From contig NZ_QJRH01000059.1 of assembly GCF_003254545.1 (NCBI RefSeq), positions 1-64,000 of the forward strand: a DNA stretch of 64,000 bases, given 5' to 3'. Below are positions 13,501 through 20,251 of the stretch, one piece after another. The position numbers and the translations under genes are program-made. The first letter of the stretch is position 1. Every line of letters starts with the position of its first letter. Source of the stretch: Flavobacterium tistrianum. GTDB lineage: Bacteria; Bacteroidota; Bacteroidia; Flavobacteriales; Flavobacteriaceae. The notes beneath the pieces were generated by a model. That model saw nothing but the letters and a program-made list of their open reading frames with translations. It did not search any database and was not told where the DNA came from.

Positions 13501-15855
13501 GCTCTTGCAACAGAAGGCGCTCAGTCAGGACTAAACTTTGATCAGCCAACCGATAATGCTTCGTGGATGGAAGTTGAAGGAAATTCTATCAACTTATTTG
13601 ATAACTCATTTACAAAAACAAAATCTGTGACACTTAATGGGCACTTAAAGATCAATGAATCAGATAATAATAAAGTAAAACTGCTTGCTGCGCTTCATGG
13701 AACTTTAAAAGAAGGGCAAAAATGGCCACAGGACGGCACTTTTTCTTATTTAAGCTCTTTATTTCTATCTGTTGAGAAAACTGCAACTGGTTATAAACCA
13801 TACATTTCTATTGTTAAATACAGAAGAAACCACAACTGGTACAAAAATAACTCTGGTAACAGACGCTACAGTTATAGAAGCTATAGATATAGAACAGACT
13901 ATAAAATAGGGGATTTAGCAATACCAGAAGACGAATGGGACATTAAAGCTGTCATCAAAGAAGGCGCTACTAAAGGATCTAATTATACGGTACAATTGAC
14001 TATTAACGGAAACGTTTATAATGCAGTAGCCCAAACAACGGTTACAGAAATGAACGGTGAAGAAAATAAGGCTATGAGTAGCGGTTCTGCAGACCTTAGC
14101 ATTAAACTTCCTATGAATTCACTTGGCGCAACAACAATAAGTTATCGTCCTGGTGGAGATCTTGTTAGGTATGAAGCTTTAAAAGCTGAATTATGCGATT
14201 TCAGCTATTCTATTAATAACGGTCAAGATCCTGAAGAATTAAAAGTGAACGAATACAGTTTTGATGAAACATCAGGAGATTATGCAGGTTCTATAAATGG
14301 ACAGCTTATGACTTTAACGAATAATAAACCATTCAATAGTGAGCCTGCATTTACAACTGTAAATTTTGCACAAACTTTCTGCGGATCTAAAGAAGGAGAT
14401 ATAGACGGCGATGGTGTAAAAGATACGCAGGACAACTGTCCTTACACATTCAATCCTGGTCAGGAAGATGATGATAATGATGGCGTTGGAAACGTATGCG
14501 ATAATTGCCGTACTACTGCAAATACCGACCAAGCAGACGCTGATGGCGATGGTGTAGGCGATGTATGCGATAATTGCAAAAATAAAGCTAACTTTGATCA
14601 AAAAGATACAGATGGTGATGGTGTTGGTGACGTTTGCGATAATTGCATAGCGAAACCAAATACCGACCAAACAGACAACAACAAAAATGGTATTGGTGAC
14701 GTCTGCGAAGGTGAAGCACAAGGAGAAGGTAAAAATGCCATTGCCCGCGAACCAATCACCGCTTACCGTTTTGTAGGTGACAAACAGTACGAATTATCGA
14801 ACCATTTAGGTAACGTTCTTACGGTAATTACAGATAGAAGTATTTTCGATGGAGATCATTTTACAGCAGATGTAACAAGCTTCTCAGATTACTATCCTTT
14901 TGGAATGCTAGTGCCGTCTAGACACGGTAACTCGGATTCGTATAGATACGGGTTCCAAGGACAGGAGAAAGATGATGAGATTAAGGGCGAGGGGAATTCG
15001 CTTAATTATACTTATCGTATGCATGATCCTAGGATTGGTAGGTTCTTTGCGGTGGATCCGTTGTTTAAGAAATATGCTTATAATTCTCCTTATGCATTTA
15101 GTGAGAATAGAGTTATGGATGCTATTGAATTGGAAGGATTAGAAGCAGCTTTAACAAAACCTGAAACAGAAAATCTTGTTATTATTGCACAAGGTGCTGA
15201 TAACAAAGATACAGATGTTGCTTCCCCAAACCATACTCAAGTAGATAACCATACCGTTGGTAATTTGCCAGCAAGAGATAAAGGATTTGGTACAATTGTA
15301 AGCAATAATAAAAAAACAGAAGTTTTAACTTTTTCTGGAACAAATAATAGTATGCTAACAACTCAAGATATTATTACAACTATATATCACTTCAAAAAAA
15401 ATAAGCCTAATGGAAAAGTCGTTCTTTTAGGTCATAGTTTAGGAGCATCTAATTTAGCAGATGTTGTCAAAGAATTAGATTTGTATGAGATTAAAGTGGA
15501 TTTATTAATAACTGTTGATGCAGCTGACGCAAATAGTCATCCAAAAACTTATGCGAGAGATTTTTCTGTTCCTTCAAATGTGAGATATGCGATAAATTTT
15601 TCAGCTCCTCAGGGAAAGATGTTCAATTTATCAGGTGGACAAGCAACGGCAGTTGACCCTACACAAACTAAATTGATTAATGCAAAATTGGAAGGTGTTG
15701 GTCACACAAATATTGATAATACACTTACTAAGCCTACAGCTAAAATAATAAACAGATTTATAAATGGTAATTCAGATCCTGTAGAAGCAGTTAAAAAACT
15801 TAAAAGTTTACCAATTAAATTAAATGATAATGAAAGTCCAGGTTCCAGTAATTAG
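4567..15855 (+). CDS. Giant Rhs/YD-repeat protein with lipase-like toxin tip
   Basis: The product has 3762 residues. A signal peptide (hydrophobic run ending LLLSAQQ) is followed by a Bacteroidota Rhs N-terminal region with a DUF6443-like part near 330-430, then a long cysteine-containing region of about 1800 residues, YD repeats from about 2310 to 2920 (for example [26 protein letters not shown]), four thrombospondin type 3 calcium repeats at about 3278-3381 ([12 protein letters not shown]), and the Rhs core at about 3407-3526 ([30 protein letters not shown]). The tip after the core is a putative alpha/beta-hydrolase: nucleophile elbow G3622-H-S3624-L-G, possible acid D3651 or D3654, possible H3713. 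Known family role: Rhs proteins encapsulate and deliver a C-terminal toxin. Lipase activity is inferred from the motif. No type IX sorting signal or PAAR domain is seen, so the export route is open. Confidence 0.9.
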   Translation: MFINKYLTAFIFTLFSLLLSAQQETFLSDKKVGNQLEGQPILKVADPKYSDIKKQRVFTSINPTVSIHFGFDEEKTNTAGNSKIYYSEVQLKITPYDSLDVKKTSYKDVNNTDVNYPNLVTLTIKHDNATKSSQFDDYATYNLPGIHRADVQVMSIRYYNQSGTITVDNSPAYLQLKFTTDRYYNLQLSSTQSSSVLPLKHTFIRTNGTQQVEVNSVSDGADEILISWSKDNVAPAVEYELEWTWIDNFAENGETLLPNQIALTDQDFRLNSTRIQTKDIFYKIPLVYSKGYIIYRVRPVGRFLSDISKNYYGNWTSGFLESHKLISDWPHFLTIDANHETGKKNWQYQSSFAEDGKKKEVVSYFDGSLRNRQTVTKVNSNNKAVVGEVIYDNQGRPAIEVLPAPVESSGIHFYPDLNKSSQSNSIYTHKDFDWDNSDDKSCAPAVISKMANTSGSSKYYSENNATSNNHQDLVPDAALLPFSQTVYTPDNTGRISSKGGVGKDHQIGSGHEMKYFYGTPSQAELNRLFGYKVGDASHYKKNTVIDPNGQVSVSYLDPQGRTIATALAGDKKGNLTPLLDETDGTLHINTTENLLVNNDKYASGNSGLTEDGIQLNTSVNVVKKDAITFNYGLTKTAGSFNDECLPGKYYPFVYDWSMTMTDDCANELLYTTNNSPLSAQIGTISTNSFSPSAIDFTNKLFEGKIKKKDGSFLPLEEGKYSLSKNLQINAQALNQYADDYVNELKNGTACKPVLTEFNEVILETDCNVTCRSCEEALVSSYLDASDKAAYSSHFSTDESSLGDTAKREPYILTAQTNYVAANMPTIALTPEETTSYTAHYQREFRTLITSCRELCNQPASLCSINEEILLADVSPGGQYGSIIGLETIDATEVANDLDPVSVFNENNQLLYNGYNIVTDKNPDTGLNETEYRTKAHWRYPKLGGYKNENGEPSEISVFKNEDGTYTPNLRAIEDNGTIPVRNDPNSDDENYFLVAPQYLSNVSDFLKIWQSSWAKALLPYHPEYRYYEYNAAVCNNSINSENSDGFDAKLRDLEYYNTENPQRNETIFASAGTIDNLIRSYSSIDPFYTKLDNSIETQAEFDVRKNIMKEGLENSFDGITFTNSQGTKVKMNMLQTAYYFAAFSNGLTPVTAYQNILAKNNSDLLSDIRSLLDPYLKQRIWSNFKAYYIALKEKTRTVFTHIYANKKWMNNDCIGNKQSKETYKTLLKKYNTNSDKNFDNVTNLITTSQSVTPEKPEGMIDLLPICYEEIAPFFYEKEKRFVPADYSYDSGLEDQAAMAVADAKANANLYLETGKCPLALDMETFLKGLVDPNIQPNGLLLDVPTYSMPYLTAGIFNAQVNPGFDLSSASLSPRILGRKTGSQNSELEIDFMVGANSIATPIVLKLTGIESYKNPCGESVDPPKWEDIAGFKNIHYESYEATTKTFKFKILATIVRKGTTPTCITPEEIIIEGYTKAAVGECHFTGGVGVGETIAFEDSQCNKKELFVSAYKDLILNLQSNNQLFKFEDVDITNNVVFKSSYLRTYFGIKDEDTVIWRETMADLPNTDGFAFSIFVNNRRVFYSPRNIRPVLGRIVDISVSPYNNSVTIKHMKSGIVPETTNWGILTGTKKPLYFACCAPCGEWDYDGDGYGDLCGNPTIPSNTVNACQLTENAEAIYEENLKNAFNEGLANFTSGVIQNSSNNPTMKQFIISSNLVSHFQSYLDYNYKHYFYPDVPTVPTVTLAKFYFSYNNQSSTPSLAFFFQNSNDDEQGQIVLSFPNITEGIKQINSIDIIDGRYARVNYINSNNVTSVVENVKISNTAYPTFYHGYSATFCQFMNNAHPAVPAEPEKIDACSNFISDENTFEDNFKNVLINFLIPGNHIVGPYGKFTKGRNPNSNYEYVSSNSHVSTFLEESKIRERYTNILARSSSNNQAPIIFDEYSISQGDNNIFMSFSNFPYFGSVDSYYTGSISIILPLSNIKQINSLDIKPNPGRYDNIIDISYTDTNGNVIFSTGSFSFSISVQRYPDGSGSGFATNLCNFFELGKPIIQSKMARITSISNTDIATMTIDENGAIKITENSISSAARLTTQSATPLIVGTPTCSDICIPPTVTPVVCGDKWQEFKTRMTAQMPTYDLPKKLKDNGVFFCEANYGYISKEYVDYLVKFNVKTPQDAMFLTIAEFGSTNLKYGNTETSAAINAYYAYIQTQTTNPVGETKNWNDFANAYVTTNKICAPATLTPSFSLELPADPGTKTPCEIYKKAINDINIQQVSDAFYEEKKEAFKQKYLKAAFEDLKETLTKTAIDKEYQYTLYYYDQAGNLVQTVPPEGVQRITAASNETINDIRKNNALKEDTADVNGQKVTPSNTLQTQYRYNSLNQLVWQKTPDGGETRFAYDELGRIIASQNSNQVGNSQFSYTRYDFLGRITEAGQLKTKAGIALSINENGRLVDASNNPIPTDAVKTTINYPYNVADNTEQVTRTIYDRPVKDTESWFTSYGSDNNHKRVTAVLYFDTLTRQSALDTYSNGVFYDYDVHGNVKELVHNNNNASLKRMGVARKKIVYDYDLISGNVNKVTYQPNDANEQFIHRYQYDADNRIKEVYTSKDNIIWEKEANYLYYDHGPLARIDLGDKQVQGLDYIYTLQGWLKGVNSERIGKDFDAGKDGLNVAQDAFGFALNYYNGDYKSRSGSRDNAIFSYSKEQNLAKADNDLYNGNIKEMVTSLTDHNQNIVPTQFNFYSYDQLNRIKEMTSKSILGTTVSNSYASQYSYDKNGNLKTMFNSAPKNGAITPMDQLTYNYYSGTNRLKNVKDAIANDVFTNGAPNDTSLDIDNQIEDENYVYDNIGQLTQDKQEGIQIDWRVDGKVKSVTKNNGTVISFEYDGLGNRIAKTVATASKTTTTYYLRDAQGNVLSTYEMIKQGNQITYFLVEQDIYGSSRLGAEKHRTQISQETVPQQLRMAAMSSKMASTESVSLMQTSALATEGAQSGLNFDQPTDNASWMEVEGNSINLFDNSFTKTKSVTLNGHLKINESDNNKVKLLAALHGTLKEGQKWPQDGTFSYLSSLFLSVEKTATGYKPYISIVKYRRNHNWYKNNSGNRRYSYRSYRYRTDYKIGDLAIPEDEWDIKAVIKEGATKGSNYTVQLTINGNVYNAVAQTTVTEMNGEENKAMSSGSADLSIKLPMNSLGATTISYRPGGDLVRYEALKAELCDFSYSINNGQDPEELKVNEYSFDETSGDYAGSINGQLMTLTNNKPFNSEPAFTTVNFAQTFCGSKEGDIDGDGVKDTQDNCPYTFNPGQEDDDNDGVGNVCDNCRTTANTDQADADGDGVGDVCDNCKNKANFDQKDTDGDGVGDVCDNCIAKPNTDQTDNNKNGIGDVCEGEAQGEGKNAIAREPITAYRFVGDKQYELSNHLGNVLTVITDRSIFDGDHFTADVTSFSDYYPFGMLVPSRHGNSDSYRYGFQGQEKDDEIKGEGNSLNYTYRMHDPRIGRFFAVDPLFKKYAYNSPYAFSENRVMDAIELEGLEAALTKPETENLVIIAQGADNKDTDVASPNHTQVDNHTVGNLPARDKGFGTIVSNNKKTEVLTFSGTNNSMLTTQDIITTIYHFKKNKPNGKVVLLGHSLGASNLADVVKELDLYEIKVDLLITVDAADANSHPKTYARDFSVPSNVRYAINFSAPQGKMFNLSGGQATAVDPTQTKLINAKLEGVGHTNIDNTLTKPTAKIINRFINGNSDPVEAVKKLKSLPIKLNDNESPGSSN
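14395..14713 (+). repeat. Thrombospondin type 3 calcium-binding repeats in the Rhs gene
   Basis: Four consecutive units of about 26 residues carry the DxDxDG-x-x-D-x-x-DNC pattern, with near-identical DNA in the middle copies (gatggcgatggtgta and gatggtgatggtgtt). They lie directly before the Rhs core, where they may form a rigid calcium-loaded stalk. Confidence 0.85.
14886..14943 (+). repeat. 58-base inverted repeat, copy in the expressed Rhs gene
   Basis: These 58 bases, beginning agattactat and ending attcgtat, are identical to the reverse complement of 19648-19705. They encode the Rhs core stretch [19 protein letters not shown]. Identity stops at both edges (c versus t before, aga versus cgt after), although a shorter match ggagaaagatgatgag recurs about 20 bases further on in both copies. 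Confidence 0.97.
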
Positions 15856-16225
15856 ATTAATTAATTTATTATTGATTTTATCTATTTCTTTTATCGAATT
15901 GGGGTTAGACACTAGGAATTTATATTTCTGGGAATCTCAAGTATTAGATATTTTTTATGCATTAAAACTATATAATTTTAATACAAATTTCTTTGCCTCA
16001 GTTCTGTTGTTAATTTCTGAACTTATATTATTATGCTATTCGTTTGTTCCTTTTAAAATCTTTAACAAAAAAAAGAACCTAAAATTAGTTTTATTTTGTT
16101 TAGTCAGTTTTATTTGGATTCTTTTCTCTGAAGTATTTAAATACATAATTAATTTGTATTCAATTGTTTTAGTATTTACAATTGTTGTTCTTTTATTATT
16201 TATTACCCAATATAAACGGAAATAG
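15824..16225 (+). CDS. Small membrane protein, candidate immunity to the lipase-like tip
   Basis: The 133-residue product overlaps the end of the Rhs gene by 32 bases; an alternative ATG two codons later (15830) is equally plausible. It has about four predicted membrane spans separated by short polar loops and a basic C-terminus (QYKRK). No family is recognised. Genes overlapping or directly following an Rhs tip are typically immunity genes, and a membrane immunity protein would fit a phospholipase-like toxin acting at the membrane. The function is inferred from position and topology. The AT-rich, rare-looking composition matches that of the tip rather than the Rhs body. Confidence 0.6.
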   Translation: MIMKVQVPVIRLINLLLILSISFIELGLDTRNLYFWESQVLDIFYALKLYNFNTNFFASVLLLISELILLCYSFVPFKIFNKKKNLKLVLFCLVSFIWILFSEVFKYIINLYSIVLVFTIVVLLLFITQYKRK

Positions 16226-16350
16226 GATTTTATCAAAAGTGTTGTTACTCATTTTCTAGCAAAAAGCTATTGAATTAAAAATTCCCTCTCAAAGGTTTCT
16301 GCCTTTATGCACTTAACAACACGTTGACTGGGAGATCTTGCTACTAAAAA

Positions 16351-16531
16351 TGAAGAAAATCAACAAAAACAAATTTAATAAAAATCAAAACCTCGCATCT
16401 CTGCGAGGTTTTTATATTCTAAAATTTAACAAATCAGAGCAATGTTTTTCATTTCCTAATACTATGAAAACTTTACAGACGATCACGTCTTTTATTATAT
16501 TTATTGAAAATCAAAAAAAGAAAAATAATCC
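16351..16531 (+). repeat. 181-base tail element, left copy (inverted pair with 17781-17961)
   Basis: This stretch pairs with the reverse complement of 17781-17961, both 181 bases long. The inner 68 bases (from atgaaaacttta to the end) differ at about four positions; the outer part is more diverged but keeps tgaagaaaat, acaaaaac and the hairpin cctcgca/tgcgagg. It ends at the start codon of the recombinase. Relative to each toxin tip, the element lies downstream in the same orientation. Confidence 0.9.
16391..16413 (+). terminator. Hairpin terminator after the lipase tip and immunity gene
   Basis: A perfect 7-base stem (cctcgca, loop tctc, tgcgagg) is followed by five T and preceded by A residues, so it could act in both directions. 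It lies inside the left 181-base element. Confidence 0.75.
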
Positions 16532-17578
16532 ATGAAAAAAACAACTCCATTTATTCCGTTATTCAAACAATTCATAAAAGAAACAGAAACAGGTAAACGG
16601 CTTAAAAAAAATGGAGAAAGAATAAAAGTAGATTCAATACAAAACTATAAATATGTATTAAATAACTTGATTCAGTTTTCAACTGAAACCAAATTTGAAT
16701 TGCGTATATGTGATGCTTCAAAACTAGACAAACGAGAGTTTGCATCTGAGAAAAGCTATTGGAAAAAGTTTTATCAAAAGTTTACAGCCTTTTTGTATAA
16801 AAAAGGCTGTCATGACAATTATGTTGGTGCCAATATAAAAGTAATTCGCGTTTTTTTTAATTACTTAAAGAACGATAAAGATCTAAATACTGGTGATTTT
16901 CAGCGTTTGTTTTATGTTCGAAAAGAAGAGATAGAAATCTTTGTTCTTTCTCCGGAACAGCTTAAATTTTTAATTCATGATAAAGAATTTGAGCAAAATC
17001 TTATACTAAGTTATAGACGTATAAAAGATATTTTTGTGTTTGGGTGTTCTACTGGTTTGCGTTATTCTGATATCTTTTTGTTGACCAATAAAAACTTTGA
17101 AAAAATAGATGGAGAATGGTATTTGAAACTAAAATCAAAGAAAACTAAAACATTTAGTTTTATTAAACTTTCTGCTTACGCGATAACTATTTTTCAACGT
17201 TATACATCTTCAAATAACAAGTCCCCTCTTTTTGGAAGTATTAGTTTGTTTAATTTCAATAAAAGTTTAAAGCATATTGGTGAACTAGCAGGTTTTACAA
17301 GTCCTATTGAAGTCTCAAGAGAAAAACAAGGTAAAACTCAAAAAATAACTAAGAAAACAGATGCTTCAAAAAATCGTTTTTGTGATAAAATGAGTTCTCA
17401 CATGATGCGTAGAACTGCAATTACGACTTTATTAATTCTAGGAATGCCAGAACATTTAGTTCGTAAAATAAGTGGTCATAGTCATGCTAGTACTTCTTTT
17501 AATCGATATGTTCATTATGCGCAGGCTTATATGGATAAGGAAATTGAAAAAGTGCATAGTAAATTGGAGAATTATTAA
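16532..17578 (+). CDS. Tyrosine recombinase between the two Rhs tip cassettes
   Basis: The 348-residue protein has the layout of a phage-type integrase: an N-terminal SAM-like core-binding domain (about 1-120) and a catalytic domain. Visible catalytic residues are R177 (STGLRYSD), H290 and R293 (HMMRR), H316 (SGHS) and nucleophile Y326 (NRYVHYA). The catalytic set is therefore complete. ATG at 16532 directly follows the left 181-base element, so transcription must begin within or before that element. The gene stands alone, with no excisionase, phage gene or transposition partner nearby, and lies between two convergently arranged Rhs tips. Known roles of this family include integration, dimer resolution and DNA inversion. 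A role in switching the flanking tips is inferred from position. Confidence 0.88.
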   Translation: MKKTTPFIPLFKQFIKETETGKRLKKNGERIKVDSIQNYKYVLNNLIQFSTETKFELRICDASKLDKREFASEKSYWKKFYQKFTAFLYKKGCHDNYVGANIKVIRVFFNYLKNDKDLNTGDFQRLFYVRKEEIEIFVLSPEQLKFLIHDKEFEQNLILSYRRIKDIFVFGCSTGLRYSDIFLLTNKNFEKIDGEWYLKLKSKKTKTFSFIKLSAYAITIFQRYTSSNNKSPLFGSISLFNFNKSLKHIGELAGFTSPIEVSREKQGKTQKITKKTDASKNRFCDKMSSHMMRRTAITTLLILGMPEHLVRKISGHSHASTSFNRYVHYAQAYMDKEIEKVHSKLENY

Positions 17579-17600
17579 TTAAAAGTGGAACTCTAATTTG

Positions 17601-17692
17601 TTCTATATTTTATAATAAAAAAACTCGCAGAATTGCGAGTTTTTCATTTTTTTTTGACTTTATTTTTTGTCGATTCTCTTTATGTTCACGCG
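17601..17692 (-). repeat. Third, diverged copy of the tail element
   Basis: Read on the minus strand, this stretch keeps the order seen in the 181-base elements: gtgaa, gaatcgacaaaaa, aatgaaaaactcgca, a hairpin, then tattataaa. It has the same orientation as the right copy at 17781-17961. The match is patchy but ordered; it may be the footprint of a lost cassette. Confidence 0.55.
17623..17645 (+). terminator. Hairpin terminator after the recombinase gene
   Basis: A perfect 7-base stem (actcgca, tgcgagt) with loop gaat is followed by a T run and preceded by an A run. It could end transcription of the recombinase from the left and of anything entering from the right. Confidence 0.75.
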
Positions 17693-17729
17693 CCTTACGC
17701 TTACGCCTGCACGAAGCTTTACTTTGCGG

Positions 17730-17750
17730 GCACAGATTACAAATCTGCGC
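17730..17750. repeat. REP-like palindrome
   Basis: The arms gcacagatt and aatctgcgc pair with one mismatch around aca. This short GC-richer palindrome stands out from the AT-rich surroundings (about 17690-17780) and looks like a dispersed intergenic palindromic element. Its genome copy number cannot be judged from this window. Confidence 0.5.
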
Positions 17751-17780
17751 TATCGTTGTGCTGAGATATCCCAGCAATCG

Positions 17781-17961
17781 GGTTATTTTTCTTTTTTTGA
17801 TTTGCAATAAATATAATAAAAGATGCGATCGTCTGTAAAGTTTTCATAACATTCATAAATGAAAAACAGTAATGTAATTTATTAAATTTATAATAGAAAA
17901 AACCTCGCATTTCTACGAGGTTTTCATTTTTTATTAATTTCGTTTTTGTCAATTTTCTTCA
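17781..17961 (-). repeat. 181-base tail element, right copy
   Basis: Reverse-complement partner of 16351-16531 and of the same length. It includes its own hairpin (cctcgtagaaatgcgagg on the minus strand) followed by T residues, which would terminate transcription from the glucosaminidase tip and its lipoprotein gene. Bases 17962-18047 beyond it show no gene. Confidence 0.9.
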
Positions 17962-18047
17962 CGCTCTCGAGCTTGACTTTCACTCCAGCTAGGAACTCTC
18001 ACAAGCTAACCGTAAGCATAAAAAAATATTGGATAATTTAGAATACT

Positions 18048-18716
18048 TTAAAATTTTCGAATTAACTTAAACTCTTTTTTTAAATTTTTTGTCAAATTAT
18101 ATTTTAATAAAACAGAATCCACTTTTATCTCATTAAGTTTATTTTTTTCAAATACATATTTACGTAAAATATATTTATAAGTTGAATCTGTAACTTGAGG
18201 AGTATCTGAAAAAATTAATTCTGATTTTTCCTTCTTTCTTATCCATACCAAGCTTAATGAAGTTCTAACATCATCGTCTAATACAACCTCATTCTTAAGG
18301 TCAATTATGTAAGTTGACAGCGTATTATTCACCCCTAAAATTGGTAGTACCAATATACTATCATTTAAAAAGGAATATCTTTCTAAACTAGTTTTTTTAT
18401 TATTCAAAATACCAATACCATTTTTAGGAAAAATAATATCTGAATCAGTAAAATATCTTATTTTTAGACTGTGACTTTTTTCTTCTTTTTTTAATTTATA
18501 ATCCAATTTGAGGAAATCATCATCAACTTTCCCTATTTTTAAATATGAGTCCTGCTCTTTCTTAAAAATAGTATCCGATTCAAAGTATGATGCCGAATCA
18601 TCTACTTTTTTTTCAATTATTAAATTAGATTTCTTAGAATTGACCTCTTTTTTTCTATCGGCACATCCATATAACGACAATAAGATAATAAAATAAATGG
18701 CTTTATATTTTCTCAT
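18048..18716 (-). CDS. Lipoprotein, candidate immunity to the glucosaminidase tip
   Basis: The 222-residue product has a lipoprotein signal peptide with a lipobox LYGC (C18), so it should be anchored in the envelope. The rest is lysine- and serine-rich with beta-type alternation; no family is recognised. It starts 7 bases after the orphan Rhs tip gene on the same strand, the usual place for an immunity gene. A periplasmic lipoprotein would suit protection against a peptidoglycan-cutting toxin. Function is inferred from position and localisation. Confidence 0.65.
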   Translation of the reverse strand: MRKYKAIYFIILLSLYGCADRKKEVNSKKSNLIIEKKVDDSASYFESDTIFKKEQDSYLKIGKVDDDFLKLDYKLKKEEKSHSLKIRYFTDSDIIFPKNGIGILNNKKTSLERYSFLNDSILVLPILGVNNTLSTYIIDLKNEVVLDDDVRTSLSLVWIRKKEKSELIFSDTPQVTDSTYKYILRKYVFEKNKLNEIKVDSVLLKYNLTKNLKKEFKLIRKF

Positions 18717-18723
18717 AATATAC

Positions 18724-19686
18724 TTAATTAACTAAATCTTTTTTCACATTATTTAATCTTTCAATATCATTTTGTAATGCTTCGATCCTTAAATCATTAA
18801 AATCTTTATTTGGTTTTACAAATGGATCTACTATTGTATTGGAATTACCGCTTGATTCTTTTTTCTTATTTATTTCAGTAATTTCTTGTTGATTTTTCTT
18901 AATCTGATAATCAATACTATTAACTAATCTCTTTTTAAAAGAGTTCATTTGTGCCACTAAAACTTCACCATATTTGTTATTATTTACAGTTTCATCGTTA
19001 GATATATCATCCATATTATAAGAACCATGCCCAGTCTTATTTCTGGTTTTCTTATTTTCAAAATATTTACCTGTATAAAAAGCTTTATTTATATCATCAG
19101 CACTAAAATCATCTTGTTTAATAAGTTCTGCAATTCCGCTCCATTTTTTTAATTTTTTATCAAAATAATTATTTATTGATGCTTCATACTTTCCACTATT
19201 TGAAAAATCTTTTATACGTCCATGACCATTTTCAACTTTATAATCCGCACACGTAGCACATGTCATAGTTCCAAAAAGGTTGTAATCGCCCCTTCTCATT
19301 GCGTCAACTCCATACCCAGATTCAATACTAGCCTGAGCCATTATTAATAAAGCTCCTTTCCCAGTCGCTCCTTTAGATTTTGCAGCATCATAAATTTGAA
19401 GAGCAGTTGTAATTAAAAATTGATGATGTAAAGGATCGCCAGGCCCCTCTCCATCAATATCTATTAGCCTAATTGGATTGTCAAAAGCATAAACATATGG
19501 AGACCATTCCGGAAATTGTTGCCACTTTGGATCAGTTTTGAAAAATCTTCCTATTCTAGGATCATACATTCTTCCTCCGAAATTGTAAATATTCCCTTCA
19601 CCACCAATTAGCTCATCATCTTTCTCCATGCCATTAAACCCATAACGATACGAATCCGAGTTACCGTGTCTAGACGGCACTAGCAT
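18724..19686 (-). CDS. Orphan Rhs tip with glucosaminidase domain (silent cassette)
   Basis: The 320-residue frame starts with the Rhs core sequence [16 protein letters not shown] and [12 protein letters not shown], then a short linker and, from about residue 85 to 260, a glucosaminidase-type domain: AQASIESGYG with candidate catalytic E122, followed by GDYNLFG, as in N-acetylglucosaminidases that cut peptidoglycan. A charged, coiled-coil-like C-terminus follows. The first 58 bases, including the codons before the ATG, are identical to the large Rhs gene. Just upstream, in the same frame, is a TGA (tga gtt tta gat), so the copy is not joined to any Rhs body. The ATG is an internal methionine of the core, and a dedicated promoter is not evident; it is most likely a stored tip. 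Confidence 0.82.
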   Translation of the reverse strand: MLVPSRHGNSDSYRYGFNGMEKDDELIGGEGNIYNFGGRMYDPRIGRFFKTDPKWQQFPEWSPYVYAFDNPIRLIDIDGEGPGDPLHHQFLITTALQIYDAAKSKGATGKGALLIMAQASIESGYGVDAMRRGDYNLFGTMTCATCADYKVENGHGRIKDFSNSGKYEASINNYFDKKLKKWSGIAELIKQDDFSADDINKAFYTGKYFENKKTRNKTGHGSYNMDDISNDETVNNNKYGEVLVAQMNSFKKRLVNSIDYQIKKNQQEITEINKKKESSGNSNTIVDPFVKPNKDFNDLRIEALQNDIERLNNVKKDLVN

Positions 19687-19705
19687 TCCAAAAGGATAGT
19701 AATCT
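19648..19705 (-). repeat. 58-base inverted repeat, copy in the silent tip
   Basis: Exact reverse complement of 14886-14943. On the minus strand it enters directly from unrelated noncoding sequence (gaatgagttt before agattactat), with no further Rhs body homology upstream, so the junction is sharp. Confidence 0.97.
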
Positions 19706-20093
19706 AAAACTCATTCAAGTCAGCAAAAACAATTCTTTCAGCAGTCCAAAAACAATTACAAAAATGCAATTTGAGGCAATTTTCACTTGTTTTTAAGCAA
19801 TTAAAACCACTTCTCTAAAAACTTTAATTCGTCATAATGTAAAGAACATTTCTAATGCCAAAAAAAGGAAGTTTATCTTACCTCGCTCTTCACAATTTTT
19901 ATCATCTCAAACCTACAAATTAATTCTTTAAAATTAGAAAAAAAATAAAAACACAAAATAAAAGCTCTTTTACAAAACACATAAAAACCTATAAACAAAC
20001 ACATTACAAACAAAATTAAATTGTATTCTATAAAAAAAAAGAAAAAACTTTCGCAAATGTGGAAAGCCGTAAAAAAGTACAGAAAAGAAAAAA

Positions 20094-20101
20094 TACATTT
20101 G
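20094..20101 (+). promoter_or_regulatory. Possible -7 box for the secretion operon
   Basis: TACATTTG fits the Bacteroidota -7 pattern TAnnTTTG and lies about 150 bases before the first operon gene. No TTG stands 17-23 bases upstream, so only half of the promoter is supported. Confidence 0.3.
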
Positions 20102-20121
20102 TTTTTTAAGATAGGTTTGGG

Positions 20122-20241
20122 ATGAAAAAACTGATACAGAATATTGTAATTAAGAACTTTTCTGTTTTAATGATAATTAATCCTGCCAATAATGAAATTT
20201 CCAAGATAACAAACAAAGCTATTGACCAAATAAAAAAATAA
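20122..20241 (+). CDS. Possible 39-residue leader peptide
   Basis: An ATG at 20122 opens 39 codons (MKKLIQNIVIKNF...) to a TAA at 20239-20241, ending 10 bases before the MORN protein. Composition is plain and no family is recognised. It could be a leader peptide or chance; in an AT-rich gap a frame of this size is not strong evidence. Confidence 0.2.
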   Translation: MKKLIQNIVIKNFSVLMIINPANNEISKITNKAIDQIKK

Positions 20242-20251
20242 AACCAGCCCC

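Larger units (their letters stand above)
17579..18047. other. Intergenic repeat-rich stretch
   Basis: No credible gene is seen here. It holds the recombinase terminator, a diverged third tail copy, a REP-like palindrome and the right 181-base element, all described separately. Short open frames on the minus strand (for example 17610-17807) run through these repeats and are rejected as genes. Confidence 0.7.
14886..19705. other. Candidate invertible segment carrying two Rhs tips and a recombinase
   Basis: The segment is bounded by exact 58-base inverted repeats. From left to right it holds the lipase-like tip and its membrane protein (+), a 181-base tail element, a tyrosine recombinase gene (+), a 181-base tail element in inverted orientation, then a lipoprotein gene and the glucosaminidase tip (-). 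Both copies of the repeat are read in the same Rhs codon phase, so inversion would fuse the Rhs body in frame to the glucosaminidase tip and leave the lipase tip silent. The structure is seen in the sequence; actual inversion is not shown. Confidence 0.7.
19706..20251. other. AT-rich intergenic region before the secretion operon
   Basis: This stretch of about 546 bases separates the silent Rhs tip from the secretion operon. No Rhs body remnant or recognisable gene is seen except a possible 39-codon frame at 20122-20241. Two TAnnTTTG matches lie at its right end (20094-20101 and 20112-20119). Confidence 0.6.

Noticed and set aside
14314..14721. 135-codon minus-strand frame opposite the thrombospondin repeats
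   Set aside because: It is produced by the Asp/Gly-rich repeat codons read backwards; it has no start context and the plus-strand coding is clear.
16338..16535. 65-codon frame on the plus strand through the left tail element
   Set aside because: It runs through a hairpin terminator, and its sequence similarity to the minus-strand frame at 17737-17952 is explained by the inverted DNA repeat, not by a protein family.
17610..17952. Minus-strand small frames with Arg/Lys-rich sequence
   Set aside because: They lie in repeats and a palindrome; they look like translated intergenic elements.
16351..17961. Recombinase plus inverted flanks as an insertion sequence
   Set aside because: The arms are diverged, contain terminators, and no target duplication or transposase motif is seen; the arms fit better as cassette tails.
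17601..17961. Two similar hairpin repeats as a CRISPR array
   Set aside because: Only two or three diverged copies with irregular spacing and no cas genes.
20041..20119. Riboswitch or structured leader before the secretion operon
   Set aside because: No conserved pairing is visible in this A-rich stretch.
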